From Ziziphus jujuba (lineage: Eukaryota; Streptophyta; Magnoliopsida; Rosales; Rhamnaceae), in NCBI RefSeq assembly GCF_031755915.1, contig NC_083384.1, positions 20,892,001 to 20,956,000 of the forward strand: DNA of 64,000 nt, given 5' to 3'. Numbering within the stretch: position 1 is the first letter of the stretch; every line of letters begins with the position of its first letter. The position numbers and the translations under genes are program-made. Under the pieces are notes generated by a model. It searched no databases, was not told the DNA's origin, and worked only from the letters and a program-made list of their open reading frames with translations. Positions 20,376 to 31,400 of this stretch are shown here, piece by piece.

Positions 20376-22909
20376 CTATCTTTCATCACCTACGATCCCC
20401 GATGCAACGGTAGACATAGAATCATCGGTCAAAGATCTATCAAACGACAAGTCGTCTTCATCTTCAGATTCAATAGCCCTTATATTATCTACCTCCCTTA
20501 CCACCTCTGTCATCTCAGGCCGCTTCTCCGGCGACTTATCGCAACAACGCATTGCTATTTGTAGTAGTCTCAACATTCCATGTGCGGCCACAGTTCTGCT
20601 CACCGACATCTCGCCGTCGAAAATCTCCGCCGTCCATTCTTCTCTCACTGCTCTGTGCACCCAGCTACAGATATCAACGCCATTGACACCCGGAGGAGCC
20701 GTGTAGGCCGAGATTTTCCCTGTCAAAAGTTCTAGAAGAAGACAACCATAGCTCCAAACATCGGACTTTTTGGATACCCTTTTGGCAATTTGATACTCGG
20801 GAGATTTGTAGGAAACCATTCGTTGCGAAGCTATGGGAAGCGCGACCAGAGAAGCAAGGCCATAGTCAGAGACGACAACGATGTCGTTTTCGGTGAGAAG
20901 AACGTTGGAGCACTTTAGATTGCCGTGAGGAACAGCACCAGCGAGCGAGGTACTGTTTAGGTGAAGATATTCCAAGGCTCTTGCAACGCCACGAGCCACA
21001 GATAATCTTGAGCTCCAGCGGAACGGAATTCGATTTCTACTTCCTCTATCATCTGAAATATTGTCATAGAGTTTTCAAAACAACAAAATTACTGTTTTCT
21101 TTTATGAAAGAAACCAAAATATTGTTATCAATTAAATGAATATTCAATAAAATGTTACATATATGCCCAGTTATCGTATATTGATTTCGGAAGAAAATAA
21201 ATTGTAACCATAAGAAATAGAAATATTATTAGACACCGAATCTGTCTCAATAATGTCTTTCGTATGTTTTTTATATTATGTTTTATTTCTTTTCTTAAAC
21301 TCTTATATGTTTTTTACCCGACTTTTTATTTTTATTTTTATCATACTATGCTCTATTTTAACTTAAATTTTGTTTTATTACTCTTTCTTTTTTGATACAA
21401 ATCCTTTTTTTTTTTTTTTTTTACTCTATTCTTTATGAACTCATCTTTTTGCTTTTTACACATTTTTTTTTTATCTGTTCAAGTTTTTTATTTTTCTTTT
21501 TTGGACTGTGTCAAGTTAAATACCCTTGCAACGATTTCCTTTTGGTGTTTGTCCTAAATACAACTAATAAAATAAATGCTTCAACTATTTTGCGTCAATA
21601 GTGTAGCTGAAGATAAGAAACAGTTTATTTTGTTGAACATCGTTTTGAAACAAGTTTTTGTAGTATTAATTGTTTACTTTATTCCTATTTTGTCTTACAA
21701 CAAAGAAAGCAGAATCAAATTTAATTAAAAAGAGCCATTTAAAAAAAATACAAAAATAGCAGGATTAAAAAAAAAAAGACTAGACTGAAAAAAAGTAAAA
21801 AATAAAAATAAAAAAAGGCACAAGTAAAATAAGGGGAAAAAAAAAAGGAACCAATTAAAGAGAGAGAAAAAACATAGACTTAGATTTAAAAAAAAAAAAA
21901 TGAAAAGAAGACTTGAGTTGGGAAAAAAAAATGTTGGATATGAGTAAAAATAGATTAAAAATGTATATATAAATCAATATAATTAAAAAGCTTGAGTAAA
22001 GAGGAAAAGTCAATAAAAAAATAAAAACATAATATAAAAAGAATACAGTATTTTGGTAACAATATACTGTTTCTTTCAAAAAAGAAAACAGTAATTTTGA
22101 AAAATAAAACAAATAAAAAAATAAAATAATATGAGTTAAAAATAAAAACAAAAAGACTTGACAAACCAAAAATAATAATAATAACTTGAGTAAAAACAGA
22201 AAAGTCAATCATCAAAAAGAAAAAAAGAACAGAAAGCATGAAAAAATAACGTAAATAAAATAAAACCTCAAGTAAAATGAAGATATGAGTTGGAAAATAT
22301 ATTAGAATAAAAAACTTCAATAAAAATAAGTAGATTAAAAAAGTTTATTTTTTATTTTTTATTTTTTTTTATATTCTCATATTAGTAATAGCATTTTTTT
22401 TTTTTTTACATATTTTAATTTAACAATCAAAATTGTCATTCCTTCCTCTTTTTTCAGGATGAAAATAGAGTTTGTTAATTACTTTATTCACATCATACTA
22501 AGCAAGAGGAGGGATGAATCAGATATTTTTTCATCCCTTTCTTGTCCTTAAACATAGGAAAGATGAAAAAAGAGTTTGTTAATTACTTTATTCACATCAT
22601 ACTAAGCAAGAGGAGGGATGAATCAGATATTTTTTCATCCCTTTCTTGTCCTTAAACATAGGAAAGATTTGCATGATATGTTTCTAATTTATAATTTCAA
22701 CTTTGTTTCAAAAAATAAATTTTAAATTTTAAAATTTAAAACAAAAAAAATAATTATATGAGTTTTTCATTTCCAGATATTAGTTACCTAAAATTTGGGT
22801 TTATGTCTCATAAAAAGGAAAAGAACAAATGCAAGCAATAGAATAAAAATCAAAAACCTAAGTTCACCAAACAGGGGAAGAGCCAGGATGTTACTTGTGT
22901 AGGGGTCAA

Positions 22910-22940
<31 letters not shown>

Positions 22941-23622
22941 GGTGGAAGAAGTTTAGTTGTTTAAATTAGAAAATAAGATTATAAAGTTACAAACTACTTA
23001 AAGTAATATTTAAAAATTAAGAAATTAATTGAAATATCTATAAGGAAAAACAATAAAACTTACTAAAATAAATAATATTATATTAAAAAAGGTTTCAAAT
23101 TAGCATAAAATAGAGACCGCAAAGAGAAATGAGTTATTTTAAGAGACCATATATATAAGTCTATATACGGTAAATAAATGAAAAAAAAATAAAAAATAAA
23201 AAATAAAAGATACATAACAAATAATTTTTTTTTACCCAAAGGCAAGGGGCACGATTTGGCTCCACCCTTGTCACCAAACCACCTCTTAATTCCAGAAATA
23301 ATAACAATATTAAAACACCTATTAAATATTATATTTAAAAAAATATATTAGATTTTTTTTTTTAAAATTGTAAATAGAGATTCGAATTCGAGTATTATCC
23401 AAGAAAACTAGCTTATTCCTCATGGGCAAAAACTATATGTGAAATTTTTTAAAGGTAGATGCACCGGCAAATATATATATATATATATATATATATAGAG
23501 GAAACATAATTAGACTTCATGAAAAATCCTACAGCAAAAATAACATAGGAATTATTTCCCTAGTATTTCATTTCTTTTTAATCGCTGTGGCAAAAAAATA
23601 AATTCCTAGATTAACCATGAGC

Positions 23623-23653
<31 letters not shown>

Positions 23654-24981
23654 AAAAAAAAAAAAGGAAATAAATAAATAATAATAATAATAAACTTACC
23701 ATGAAGGCGGTTGAACAAGTTTCCTTTCTCTGCATATCTGAATATCAAAAGCTTCTCATCCTTGGAATGGTAATAAGCAAGAAGAGGCAGCACATTAGGG
23801 TGTTTGAGATTAGATATCATCATCAACTGCCTAGTAAATTCCTCACTGCTCAAAGGTTTCAAATCCCTTAGCCTCTTAACCACAACAGCTGGTTTCCCAT
23901 CCATCATGGCCTTGTAACTATTTCCAGAAATACCTTTTCCCAACCCTTCAGCCGAAGCTTTTAGTAAATCACCCATTTCGAACCCCACTTCATGACCACC
24001 CATAAATATTAGCTTCCCTCTCTCCTGGTCATGGCCTCCAGCTACCGCCTGAGATGATGATACTGATCTGTTCCTCTCTTCTTCTTCTTCTTCTTCTATC
24101 AATATTTTCTCTTCCTGATCATGTTCTCTACTTCTTTCTGTATCCTGACCATCCTTCATCATCGTTTTTAGTTTCCGGACTTTCTTATAGTATGCAATGA
24201 ATAGCAAAATAATGATTAAGAGACCGATAATATCAAAAATCAAAAGGTACTGAGAAAAATTACGCTGGAAAGAATTCTTATCATTGTTGGATTTTTTATC
24301 ATGATCATCATCAGGGCCTTGAGCTGTGTCGCTTTTTAAATCGTAGCTGCAGGTAATGGAAGATGGTGGCCCACACAATCCAGGGTTGTTAGAAAACGAA
24401 TCAGCCGTGAATGATTGAATTGCGCGGGTTCCCGGGATTGGACCAGTGAGATTGTTGTTCGAGAGGTTGAATGATTTTAAGGTTGACTGGTTAAATTCTG
24501 GGATTGGACCCGTCAATCCATTGTCTTGCAACTGCAATGACTCCAAAACTGTAAGACTGAGAAGGGAACTCGAAATCTCCCGGTATAGTATATTTCCTGA
24601 AAGGTCAATTCGAGTTAATTTGGGATTGGACGAAAAGTTCATTATTTTGGTGGATATAGAATTTCCCTTAAAGCTCAAGACAGAGAGACCAGTGAATCTG
24701 ATGAATGCATTTTCACTGATTTTCCCTGTCAATCCAATATTTTCCAGTACTATGGAGATGACTCGGCCATTAAGACATTGGATTCCGAACCACCTGGATG
24801 GCTCGTTGATGGAGCAATGAGAACCAGTCCAGTTATTATTTAGTAAAGGATTGTTGAGGGAAGCCTTAAGAGCCAAAAGGGCTTCCCTCTCGGCATTGTC
24901 TTGTGGTTTAACTGAACTGCATAAGAAAAGAATAGTTAAAAGAAAATAGCTGATTGGGGATATTAAAGAGAGTCGTACCAT
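20376..24981 (-). CDS. LRR receptor-like pseudokinase (LRR-III type), two exons
   Basis: CDS is complement(join(20376..21052,23700..24981)), 652 residues. The donor is G|GTAAGT after 23700 and the acceptor TTTCAG before 21052; the join keeps frame and reads NLFNRLHG-DDRGSRNRIPF. Exon 1 encodes a signal peptide (about 1-26), an LRRNT_2 domain with paired Cys/Trp motifs (about 28-70), roughly five LRRs (to about 190), an extracellular linker, a TM helix (about 243-265), a Glu-rich juxtamembrane stretch and the kinase N-lobe (LGKGISGNSYKA glycine loop near 343, VVVKRL with Lys369). Exon 2 encodes the C-lobe. The catalytic loop HRD is HGNLKCSN (Asp replaced by Asn472) and DFG is DYG, so catalysis is doubtful, as in many LRR-III members. 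Length and architecture fit this plasma-membrane receptor family, whose members act in growth, pollen and immune signalling; the ligand is unknown. Confidence 0.9.
22457..22664. repeat. 104-bp tandem duplication in the intron
   Basis: Two adjacent, almost identical 104-bp copies. Each contains a short inverted repeat GGGATGA...TCATCCC. Confidence 0.9.
22870..23275. mobile_element. Possible MITE-like insertion in the intron
   Basis: Starts with GGGAAGAGCCAGGATG and ends with GCACGATTTGGCTCCACCCTTG. The ends are imperfect inverted matches (GAGCCA against TGGCTC), enclosing AT-rich DNA with no ORF. No clear target duplication; family not identified. Confidence 0.3.
23622..23665. repeat. C22-A22 homopolymer pair
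   Basis: Plus strand: 22 C followed directly by 22 A. On the transcribed strand of the receptor gene this is T22 G22, beginning about 35 nt after the splice donor. Confidence 0.9.
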
Positions 24982-25881
24982 TGTTGCCGGAGGGATGGTG
25001 AAGAAACTAGGTGAGAGGGTCTGAGGGAGATAATTTGTTTACAAATGGTTGTTGAAGAAGGGTCTCGAGAAGATCATCAATTCTAGGATGGTAGCTCGAA
25101 GCAATCGTAAAATATTCTTTGAAATTCCATTGGTACAGCTATTTGTAGACAAAAACAAGAACACTCTCTCGTTAATTGTGCTTTGTTTTATTAGGGCCTT
25201 TTTGCTGAGAATCCTAGGAAATGCAGTTAATTAACGCTGTTTTCATTTCGTGCAACTTCTTTACCAAACATTATTTCGCCCTTCCACATATATCACAAAC
25301 AAAATATTGAGTTTAACGTTTTATTGATCCTCTTTCCCATTTCTCTTTCTCAAATCCTATCTCACCAATTAAAATAGAATACATCATTTAAAATTCCAAC
25401 TCATTTTTCTGTGATTTCATTTTTTCTATCTCTGTTAGAACTAATCTTAACTCCGCTCCTTCTTCCTTCTATCTTTATTTATATCATCAGCTGCAACAAG
25501 CTTTTCTCAAATTTTGCTAGGGTCCACCATATAAATGAGAAAATTTATTTGTCATTATTATTATTTTTTATCAATCCCAACTTTACCTCTTCCTCTTTCT
25601 CACATAACTTCAATAGTCAAAACAAACAAAGTAACACGAAAACAAAATGCAAAGACTGCCTTTTAGTCGGCTTGTACAAGACTTGACTTGAAATTGGTGG
25701 GTCGAAACCTAGAAAAGCTCCGAGAAGTTTTGGATGTTATTCAACCCAAGTTTGGCAAGATCAAGACTATTGTCATCGAATAACTGACAACATTTCGAAG
25801 GGTATTCAAAGGATTTGCAAGATCATTAAAGAATTGAATTTGATGATGGTCTTTTGATTAATAATGTTGAAATATCGTATC
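24982..25881. other. Upstream region of the receptor gene and unassigned DNA
   Basis: The immediate upstream flank on the minus strand is pyrimidine-rich (minus-strand CTCAGACCCTCTCACC near 25005-25020), as expected for a 5' leader. No convincing TATA box was picked out. Bases 25240-25881 show no recognisable gene or repeat; the small ORFs 25049-25234 and 25411-25686 have no domain. Confidence 0.45.
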
Positions 25882-25953
25882 TGATGTGTAAAATCAACTC
25901 GCAAGTGCATGAATCGTTTTCAAGTAATAAAGTGGAAAAATAGGGTTGTCGTA
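25882..25953 (-). repeat. Inverted terminal fragment of an A/B-family LTR
   Basis: 72 bp matching the LTR U5 end in reverse orientation (plus TGATGTGTAAAATCAACTCG..., as at 5527-5598). It is cut at GTCGTA where the first array LTR begins at 25955, so it is head-to-head with the array. Confidence 0.9.
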
Positions 25954-26662
25954 TTGTTAGGTCTACAATATTGATGATTTTATGCCATATTTATAGCTTA
26001 ATATTTGTTAGTTTGTGTTAATTTGTTATGGAAAAATACTTATTTATGTATTTTTTTTAATCTAGGTGAAAGAGGAAGAATTTTAAGAAAACAACCATAA
26101 AGATGGATTCCTTGGGTCGAATTATGGTGGGAAGCAAGATTTGAGCTCGAACGGACTAAGCATTAAAAAGATTCCAAAAAGATACCTTGAAGATTTCATA
26201 AAGATTCTATCGAGAATTTCATGGTGGAAGTGGATGTCATATGAATCATCACAATTTGTGGATTTCAAATGTCTCATTAGTTTTGGATTTCGAGGTGCGA
26301 GCAAAGAGTTATCATCATTTAAAGTTTGGAATTTATAAAAGGGAATATTCTAGTTAAATCTCCACCATTGATCAAAAGAGGGAATCAAGGCAATTTGAGG
26401 GCCAGGATAAAAACAAGTGGCAATAATTGGTTAATTTATCATTAATGAGGCACATGTCATGTCACATGCTTCATTAAGGGTAAATTAGACTAATTAACTA
26501 TTTTTTTAGGAGGAATTAGATAAAAGGAAAGTAGTAGAGAGCAAGTAATATACAGTTTCCTTTTTACACATGAAATTCGTCCAACCCTTTTCATGGCCTA
26601 AAAAAGGTATCTTCCAAGACTCCCACATTGAAAATAAAGAGAGAAAAAGATTCCCAAGGTCC

Positions 26663-26672
26663 TATATATATA
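26663..26672 (+). promoter_or_regulatory. TATA box of the element A LTR, unit 1
   Basis: TATATATATA followed by GCCCCCACC. Copies lie at 36424-36433 and 46185-46194, and equivalents in element B at 1319-1328 and 6554-6563 (minus strand). Its position places transcription start near 26695-26705. Confidence 0.6.
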
Positions 26673-27007
26673 GCCCCCACCACATTGAAGGAAGATATAC
26701 AAATTTAGAGAGTTATTTAAAAGCTTTTAGGAGGCTTAAATAGAAACAAACCAAATTTTGGGAGTTTCTAAAATTCTCTTAAGGGTTCTAGGGTTTTAAA
26801 GTTTTAGAGTTTTAGAAGATCAGTTGGAGAGCTTGGAGGAGGCAGAGAGACGTGGGCTTGCTCGGAGAAGAAGGCTACGACTTTGAGAGCTCTTGGAGGA
26901 GAATTTCTTCAATAGTTTTTATTCTCTTTTCCTTTCTCTTTAATTGTGAATCTTATTATTTTTAATAATTATGGATGTTGAAATTATTTTTACGATGAAC
27001 TAATTTT

Positions 27008-27040
27008 CATAGCTAGGGCTATGATGTAGCCCTAACTATG
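27008..27040 (+). promoter_or_regulatory. Conserved stem-loop in the LTR leader
   Basis: Arms CATAGCTAGGGCTA and TAGCCCTAACTATG (13 of 14 positions pair) around a TGATG loop, about 340 bp downstream of the TATA box. Copies lie at 36769-36801 and 46530-46562, in element B at 948-980 and 6183-6215 (minus), and in diverged form in element E at 63364-63406. Function unknown. Confidence 0.6.
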
Positions 27041-27702
27041 AAGGTTTAATTATTTTAATATATGTTGAGTTTTATTTAATTAGTAATATGTTTTGTTAAT
27101 AAATCATTGGTATACTTAATGCTTTCATAGGCCGGAAGGAATGAATGATTTTAATAATATTTGAGCTTGGAAAAGGATAATATTATGGATCTCCAATGAT
27201 TTACATGAATGCATAATTGATTGGAAAATAGTTATGTCTCATGCCATATTATTTGCTTAATCTATGCTTGATGAATTTGCATGATTTAATTTATAGGCCG
27301 GAAGGAATAGATTAGGTTATGTGAATATTATCAATTGTGAGTGGAAACTACTTTTGATTAATTTTGTGATTAAGTGTGGTTAACCAAATTACTAGTTAAT
27401 TAAATTGACATATTTAAGTAATTAAATTGGAATAGTTAGTGGTGAAATCAAATGCCCTAGTATTCATAATTATTCAATTCTCTCTCTTACTTGAAATTGA
27501 TCTAATTTTAATTGATTGCTTTTGTTTAATTTAGTTTATTTAGTTTTCAATTGCCATCTTAAATTTTAGTTCAAATATTACCAAAACCTAATTATATTTG
27601 ATACTTAATACTTAATCCCTTGGGTACGACAACCCTATTTTTCCACTTTATTACTTGAAAACGATTCGTGCACTTGCGAGTTGATTTTACACATCAAGTT
27701 TT

Positions 27703-27720
27703 TGGCGCCGTTGCCGGGGA
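27703..27720 (+). other. Primer binding site (tRNA-Asp), unit 1
   Basis: TGGCGCCGTTGCCGGGGA, complementary to the 3' end of tRNA-Asp(GTC), 6 nt after the LTR. Confidence 0.93.
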
Positions 27721-28422
27721 TTAAGGCATTAATATTAATTCGGATTGGGTTTAGTAGTACTTTGATCATTGTTTTCTTATTTTAAATTTTTACATTTGTT
27801 TCTTAATTTTGGTTTTAGTGTTGCATGCTAGGGTTTTAATTCTTTGCTTGTTTGGCCAACTTGCTTTGAATTTTTAATACTTATTTTGTGGTACTTGAAA
27901 CCAAAATTGTGTTTTTAATTTATTGGTGCTTAGGTTACAAGTCTAGCATACTTAGGGTTTTTAGTATTATTTTTTATTTGTTTGGTTGAATAAGATTAGG
28001 TTTAGCTTACTTTTAGTTGAAATTTTAGTTTGGCATAATTGTTTACTTTAAAAGCATACCTGCACAAAAGGGTTTAATTTTTTTTGCATTCAATTCATTT
28101 GGTTCATTATTTCCTAGAGTTATTTTCATATATCTTTTAGTTAAGTGTTAGTTTATTTTTCTTTATTGCTAATTGATTTTAATTGTTAGATTAGTTAGCA
28201 ACATTAGAATTCTAATAAATTTTTTTTTTCTTGTTCAATTTTCTAATTTTCTATCTAATTTATTTTACTTGCTCTCTTTTTAGGAATTAGGTGTTGTGTA
28301 TGATTCATAGTGGTGATCAAGAGTTCAAGGAGGGAGTTGACTTAGAAAATAAACCAGCACCTAGAAAACAAGCCATAAGGGGTACTTAGGTACGTATAGA
28401 CCAAGGAACTCAAGAAGGTGCA
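27721..28422 (+). other. Untranslated leader of element A unit 1
   Basis: T-rich leader, the same in units 2 and 3 apart from an A/G difference in unit 3 (47338). It contains a polypyrimidine-AG sequence at 28272-28283 resembling a splice acceptor, and an in-frame 29-codon upstream ORF at 28300-28389. Confidence 0.7.
28300..28389 (+). other. Upstream ORF in frame with gag-pol, ended by TAG
   Basis: ATG at 28300 opens 29 codons (MIHSGDQEFKEGVDLENKP...) and ends at TAG 28387-28389. The frame then stays open to the gag ATG at 28423, so a single TAG separates the two. Identical uORFs lie at 38061-38150 and 47822-47911. It may be the ancestral Gag N-terminus, now cut off by a nonsense change, or a regulatory uORF. 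Confidence 0.6.
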
Positions 28423-31400
28423 ATGGCCAACCAAAGAGAAGATGATTTGCCCATATGCGAGTATGCTGCTCACAAGAAAGTTGGTGATTTGTCTTGCATA
28501 AGGAGACCACCCATTGAAGCAAACAATTTTAAAATTGAAGCATCTACTACTTCTTTGCTTAATAATGTTCAATTTTGTGGTTTGCCTCATGAAGATCCAA
28601 ACATGCATATTTCTAGTTTTCTTCAATTGTGTGATATGTCTAAACAAAATGGTGTTTCTGATGATGCTTTTCGATTAAGACTTTTTCCTTGGTCTCTTAG
28701 AGACAAGGCAAAAGTGTGGTTAAATTCTTTACCTGCAGGTACTATCACTACATGGGATGCTATGGAGGCAAAATTCCTAGACAAATTTTTTCCTCCATCA
28801 AAGACCGCAAAATTGAAAAGTGATATAAACAATTTTTGTCAATGGGACCAAGAGACTTTGTATGATGCATGGGAGCGCTTCAAGGAACTATTAAGAAGAT
28901 GCCCACACCATGGTTTTCCAACATGGATACAGGTACAGATTTTCTATAATGGTCTAGATTATGGTAACAAACAATTGGTAGATGCAGCTGCAGGAGGTTC
29001 TTTAATGAAGAAGAGGCAATCAGAAGCATTTAAATTAATTGAAGAGATGGCCCATAATAACTACCAATATCCAAGTGAGAGGAGACTAAATGGAAGAAGT
29101 CAAGTAAAGGCCGTGGAAGACGTTGATATTAACAACTTAGGAGCTCAACTTGCAACCCAATTCATGAAGACCTTGAACACTCAATTTGGTCAAATAGGGG
29201 TGAATTCTATCCAATCTACTAATAATTTTTTATTTTGTGATTTATGTGGTGCTCATGATCATAAGAGTGTGGATTGCCAAGTTGGAAATCCCTTTGCTTC
29301 TGATGATGTTAATTTTGTAGGGAACTTCCAAAAGCAACAAAACAATCCATATTCTTCTAACACATATAATCCAGGATGGAGGAACCACCCAAATTTTTCA
29401 TGGTCTAACAACAACCAGCAAGGGTCTAATCAAGGACAAAGTGGAGGGTTTCAAAAACAACAATTCCAATCTCCATTCTACCAAAAGCCGCAACTTGCAC
29501 ATCAAAATCAAAATTCTTCTCAAGCTCAAACTCAATTTTCTTCACTTCAACAATCCTTGCAAGAGTTATCTAATAGTACTAATTCTTTCATGCAGAGAAC
29601 TGAGCAACAATTGACAAACCATAGTCAAATGTTCAACAACCAAATCGCTGCAATCAAAAGCTTGGAGAACCAAATAGGTCAATTAGCAACTCAATTCCAA
29701 AGAAGTCAAGGAACTTTGCCAAGCCAAACGGAGAAGAACCCAAAGGAGCATGTTCAAGCCATTACATTAAGAAGTGGAAAGCAAGTAGCCGGGCCTAAAG
29801 AAAGTGACAAAGGGATGGTAATTCTTGATGATGAAGATGAAGAGAGCCCTATAGACTCAACATCACACTTGGTCACACATGACAACTCAAAATCAAATGT
29901 GGAGCATAAGGAGGCTTATAGGAGAAAAGATGAAGGTTTAAGTGATGCCATGAAGTCTCCACCAACAAAGTACATACCACCACATGTAAGAGAGGCCGAG
30001 AGCTCACCAACTGGATCAAAGAAAGTTGAACCAGCACCTTACCTAACCAAACCTATTGACAAGCACAACGAAAATGAGGAGAAGAATCAAGCCTACAAGA
30101 AAACCCCACCTCCACCTTTCCCATCTAGGTTTAGGAATGCAAAGTTAGATAATCAATTTAAAAAGTTTCTTGATGTATTTAAGCAATTGCATGTAAATAT
30201 CCCTTTCATAGATGCCTTAGAACAAATGCCTTCCTATGTTAAGTTTTTGAAGGAGATATTGTCAAACAAAAGGAGGTGGGAGAATTATGAGTTAGTAGCT
30301 TTGAGTGAGGAGAGTAGTGCTAGGTTGCACCATAGGATTCCACCCAAGTTAAAAGATCCAGGAAGCTTTGATATCCCATGTAACATTGGACATTATAATT
30401 TTATGGCTCTTTGTGATTTAGGTGCTAGCATTAATTTGATGCCATATAGCATTTACAGGAAGCTTGGAGTGGGAGATGTGAAGCCTACCACAGTGACTCT
30501 TCAAATGGCAGATCGAAGCATAAAAAGGCCAAGGGGAATATTGGAGGATGTACTTGTAAAAGTAAACAAGTTCATATTCCCTGCAGACTTTGTGATACTT
30601 GATATGGAGGAAGATGACAACATTCCAATCATTCTTGGAAGACCATTTCTTGCAACCGGACGTGCCCTAATTGATGTACAACAAAGGCAAGTAACCCTTA
30701 GAGTACTCAATGAGGAGGTAAGTTTTCAAATCCCTAATGTTGTTAAATTTCCTAATCTTGATGAAATTTCTTGCTGCTTTCTTGTTGATGCATGTGATGA
30801 ATTGGTAAATGATATGGAAAAGGAAAGTAATTTAGATCCCTTAGGATTGAGTGAGTTATTTGGACCATGTATAGAAGAAGAAAAACAAGAGTGTAACATC
30901 ATAGATATGGCTACCCACTGTGAGGTAGATTATGTTGGAAAGTTTGAGGATTTAGGTGAGAGTGGACCTAGAAAGATACCGAGTGTGGAGCACCCACCTA
31001 TAATTGATTTGAAGCCACTACCTAGTCATTTAAAATATGTTTTTCTAGGATTTAATAATACCCTTCTGGTAATAATTTCATCCGCCCTTAGTGAGGACCA
31101 AGAAACCAAACTTTTAGAAGTTTTAAGAGAACATAAAACTGCACTAGGTTGGACTATAGCTGATATTAAGGGTATTAGCCCCTCTATTTGTATGCACAAA
31201 ATACTTATGGAGGAAGACCATAAACCGACTGTAGAACATCAAAGGAGGCTTAATCCTAATCTTAAGAAAGTGGTTCATGGTGAGATTTTAAAGCTTTTAG
31301 ATGCCGGGATTATCTATCCTATTTCGGATAGTAATTGGGTAAGTCCTATTCAAGTAGTTCCTAAGAAAGGTGGGATGACTGTGCAAGAGAATGATAAGAG

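Larger units (their letters stand above)
21053..23699 (-). other. Intron of the LRR receptor gene
   Basis: A 2647-bp intron, very AT-rich with long A/T runs (21400-22400). It contains a 104-bp tandem duplication (about 22457-22664), (AT)n runs at about 22916-22940 and 23470-23498, a possible MITE at 22870-23275, and a C22A22 homopolymer pair just inside the donor (23622-23665). Small ORFs inside are low-complexity and not called. Confidence 0.85.
25955..27696 (+). repeat. Element A LTR, unit 1
   Basis: Begins TGTTAGG and ends ACATCA. A TATA-like (TA)5 box is at 26663-26672; the transcribed part of about 1 kb has the stem-loop at 27008-27040 and GGCCGGAAGGAAT motifs at 27130-27142 and 27296-27308. 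Confidence 0.93.

Noticed and set aside
23611..23699. Extension of receptor exon 1 through an Ile/Phe-rich and Gly-rich tail
   Set aside because: It is read-through into the intron past a clear GTAAGT donor; the kinase C-lobe continues in frame from 21052.
24446..24820. 124-codon plus-strand ORF
   Set aside because: It is the antisense shadow of the receptor LRR exon and has no domain of its own.
26122..26338. 60- and 65-codon ORFs repeated in every LTR (also 1687, 6922, 35883, 45644)
   Set aside because: They overlap on opposite strands within U3 upstream of the TATA box; conservation is that of the LTR, with no sign of coding.
28342..28647. 101-codon minus-strand ORF, repeated in each unit, with other 60-112-codon ORFs in gag-pol
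   Set aside because: Antisense or out-of-frame shadows of gag-pol; they recur only because the units are duplicated.
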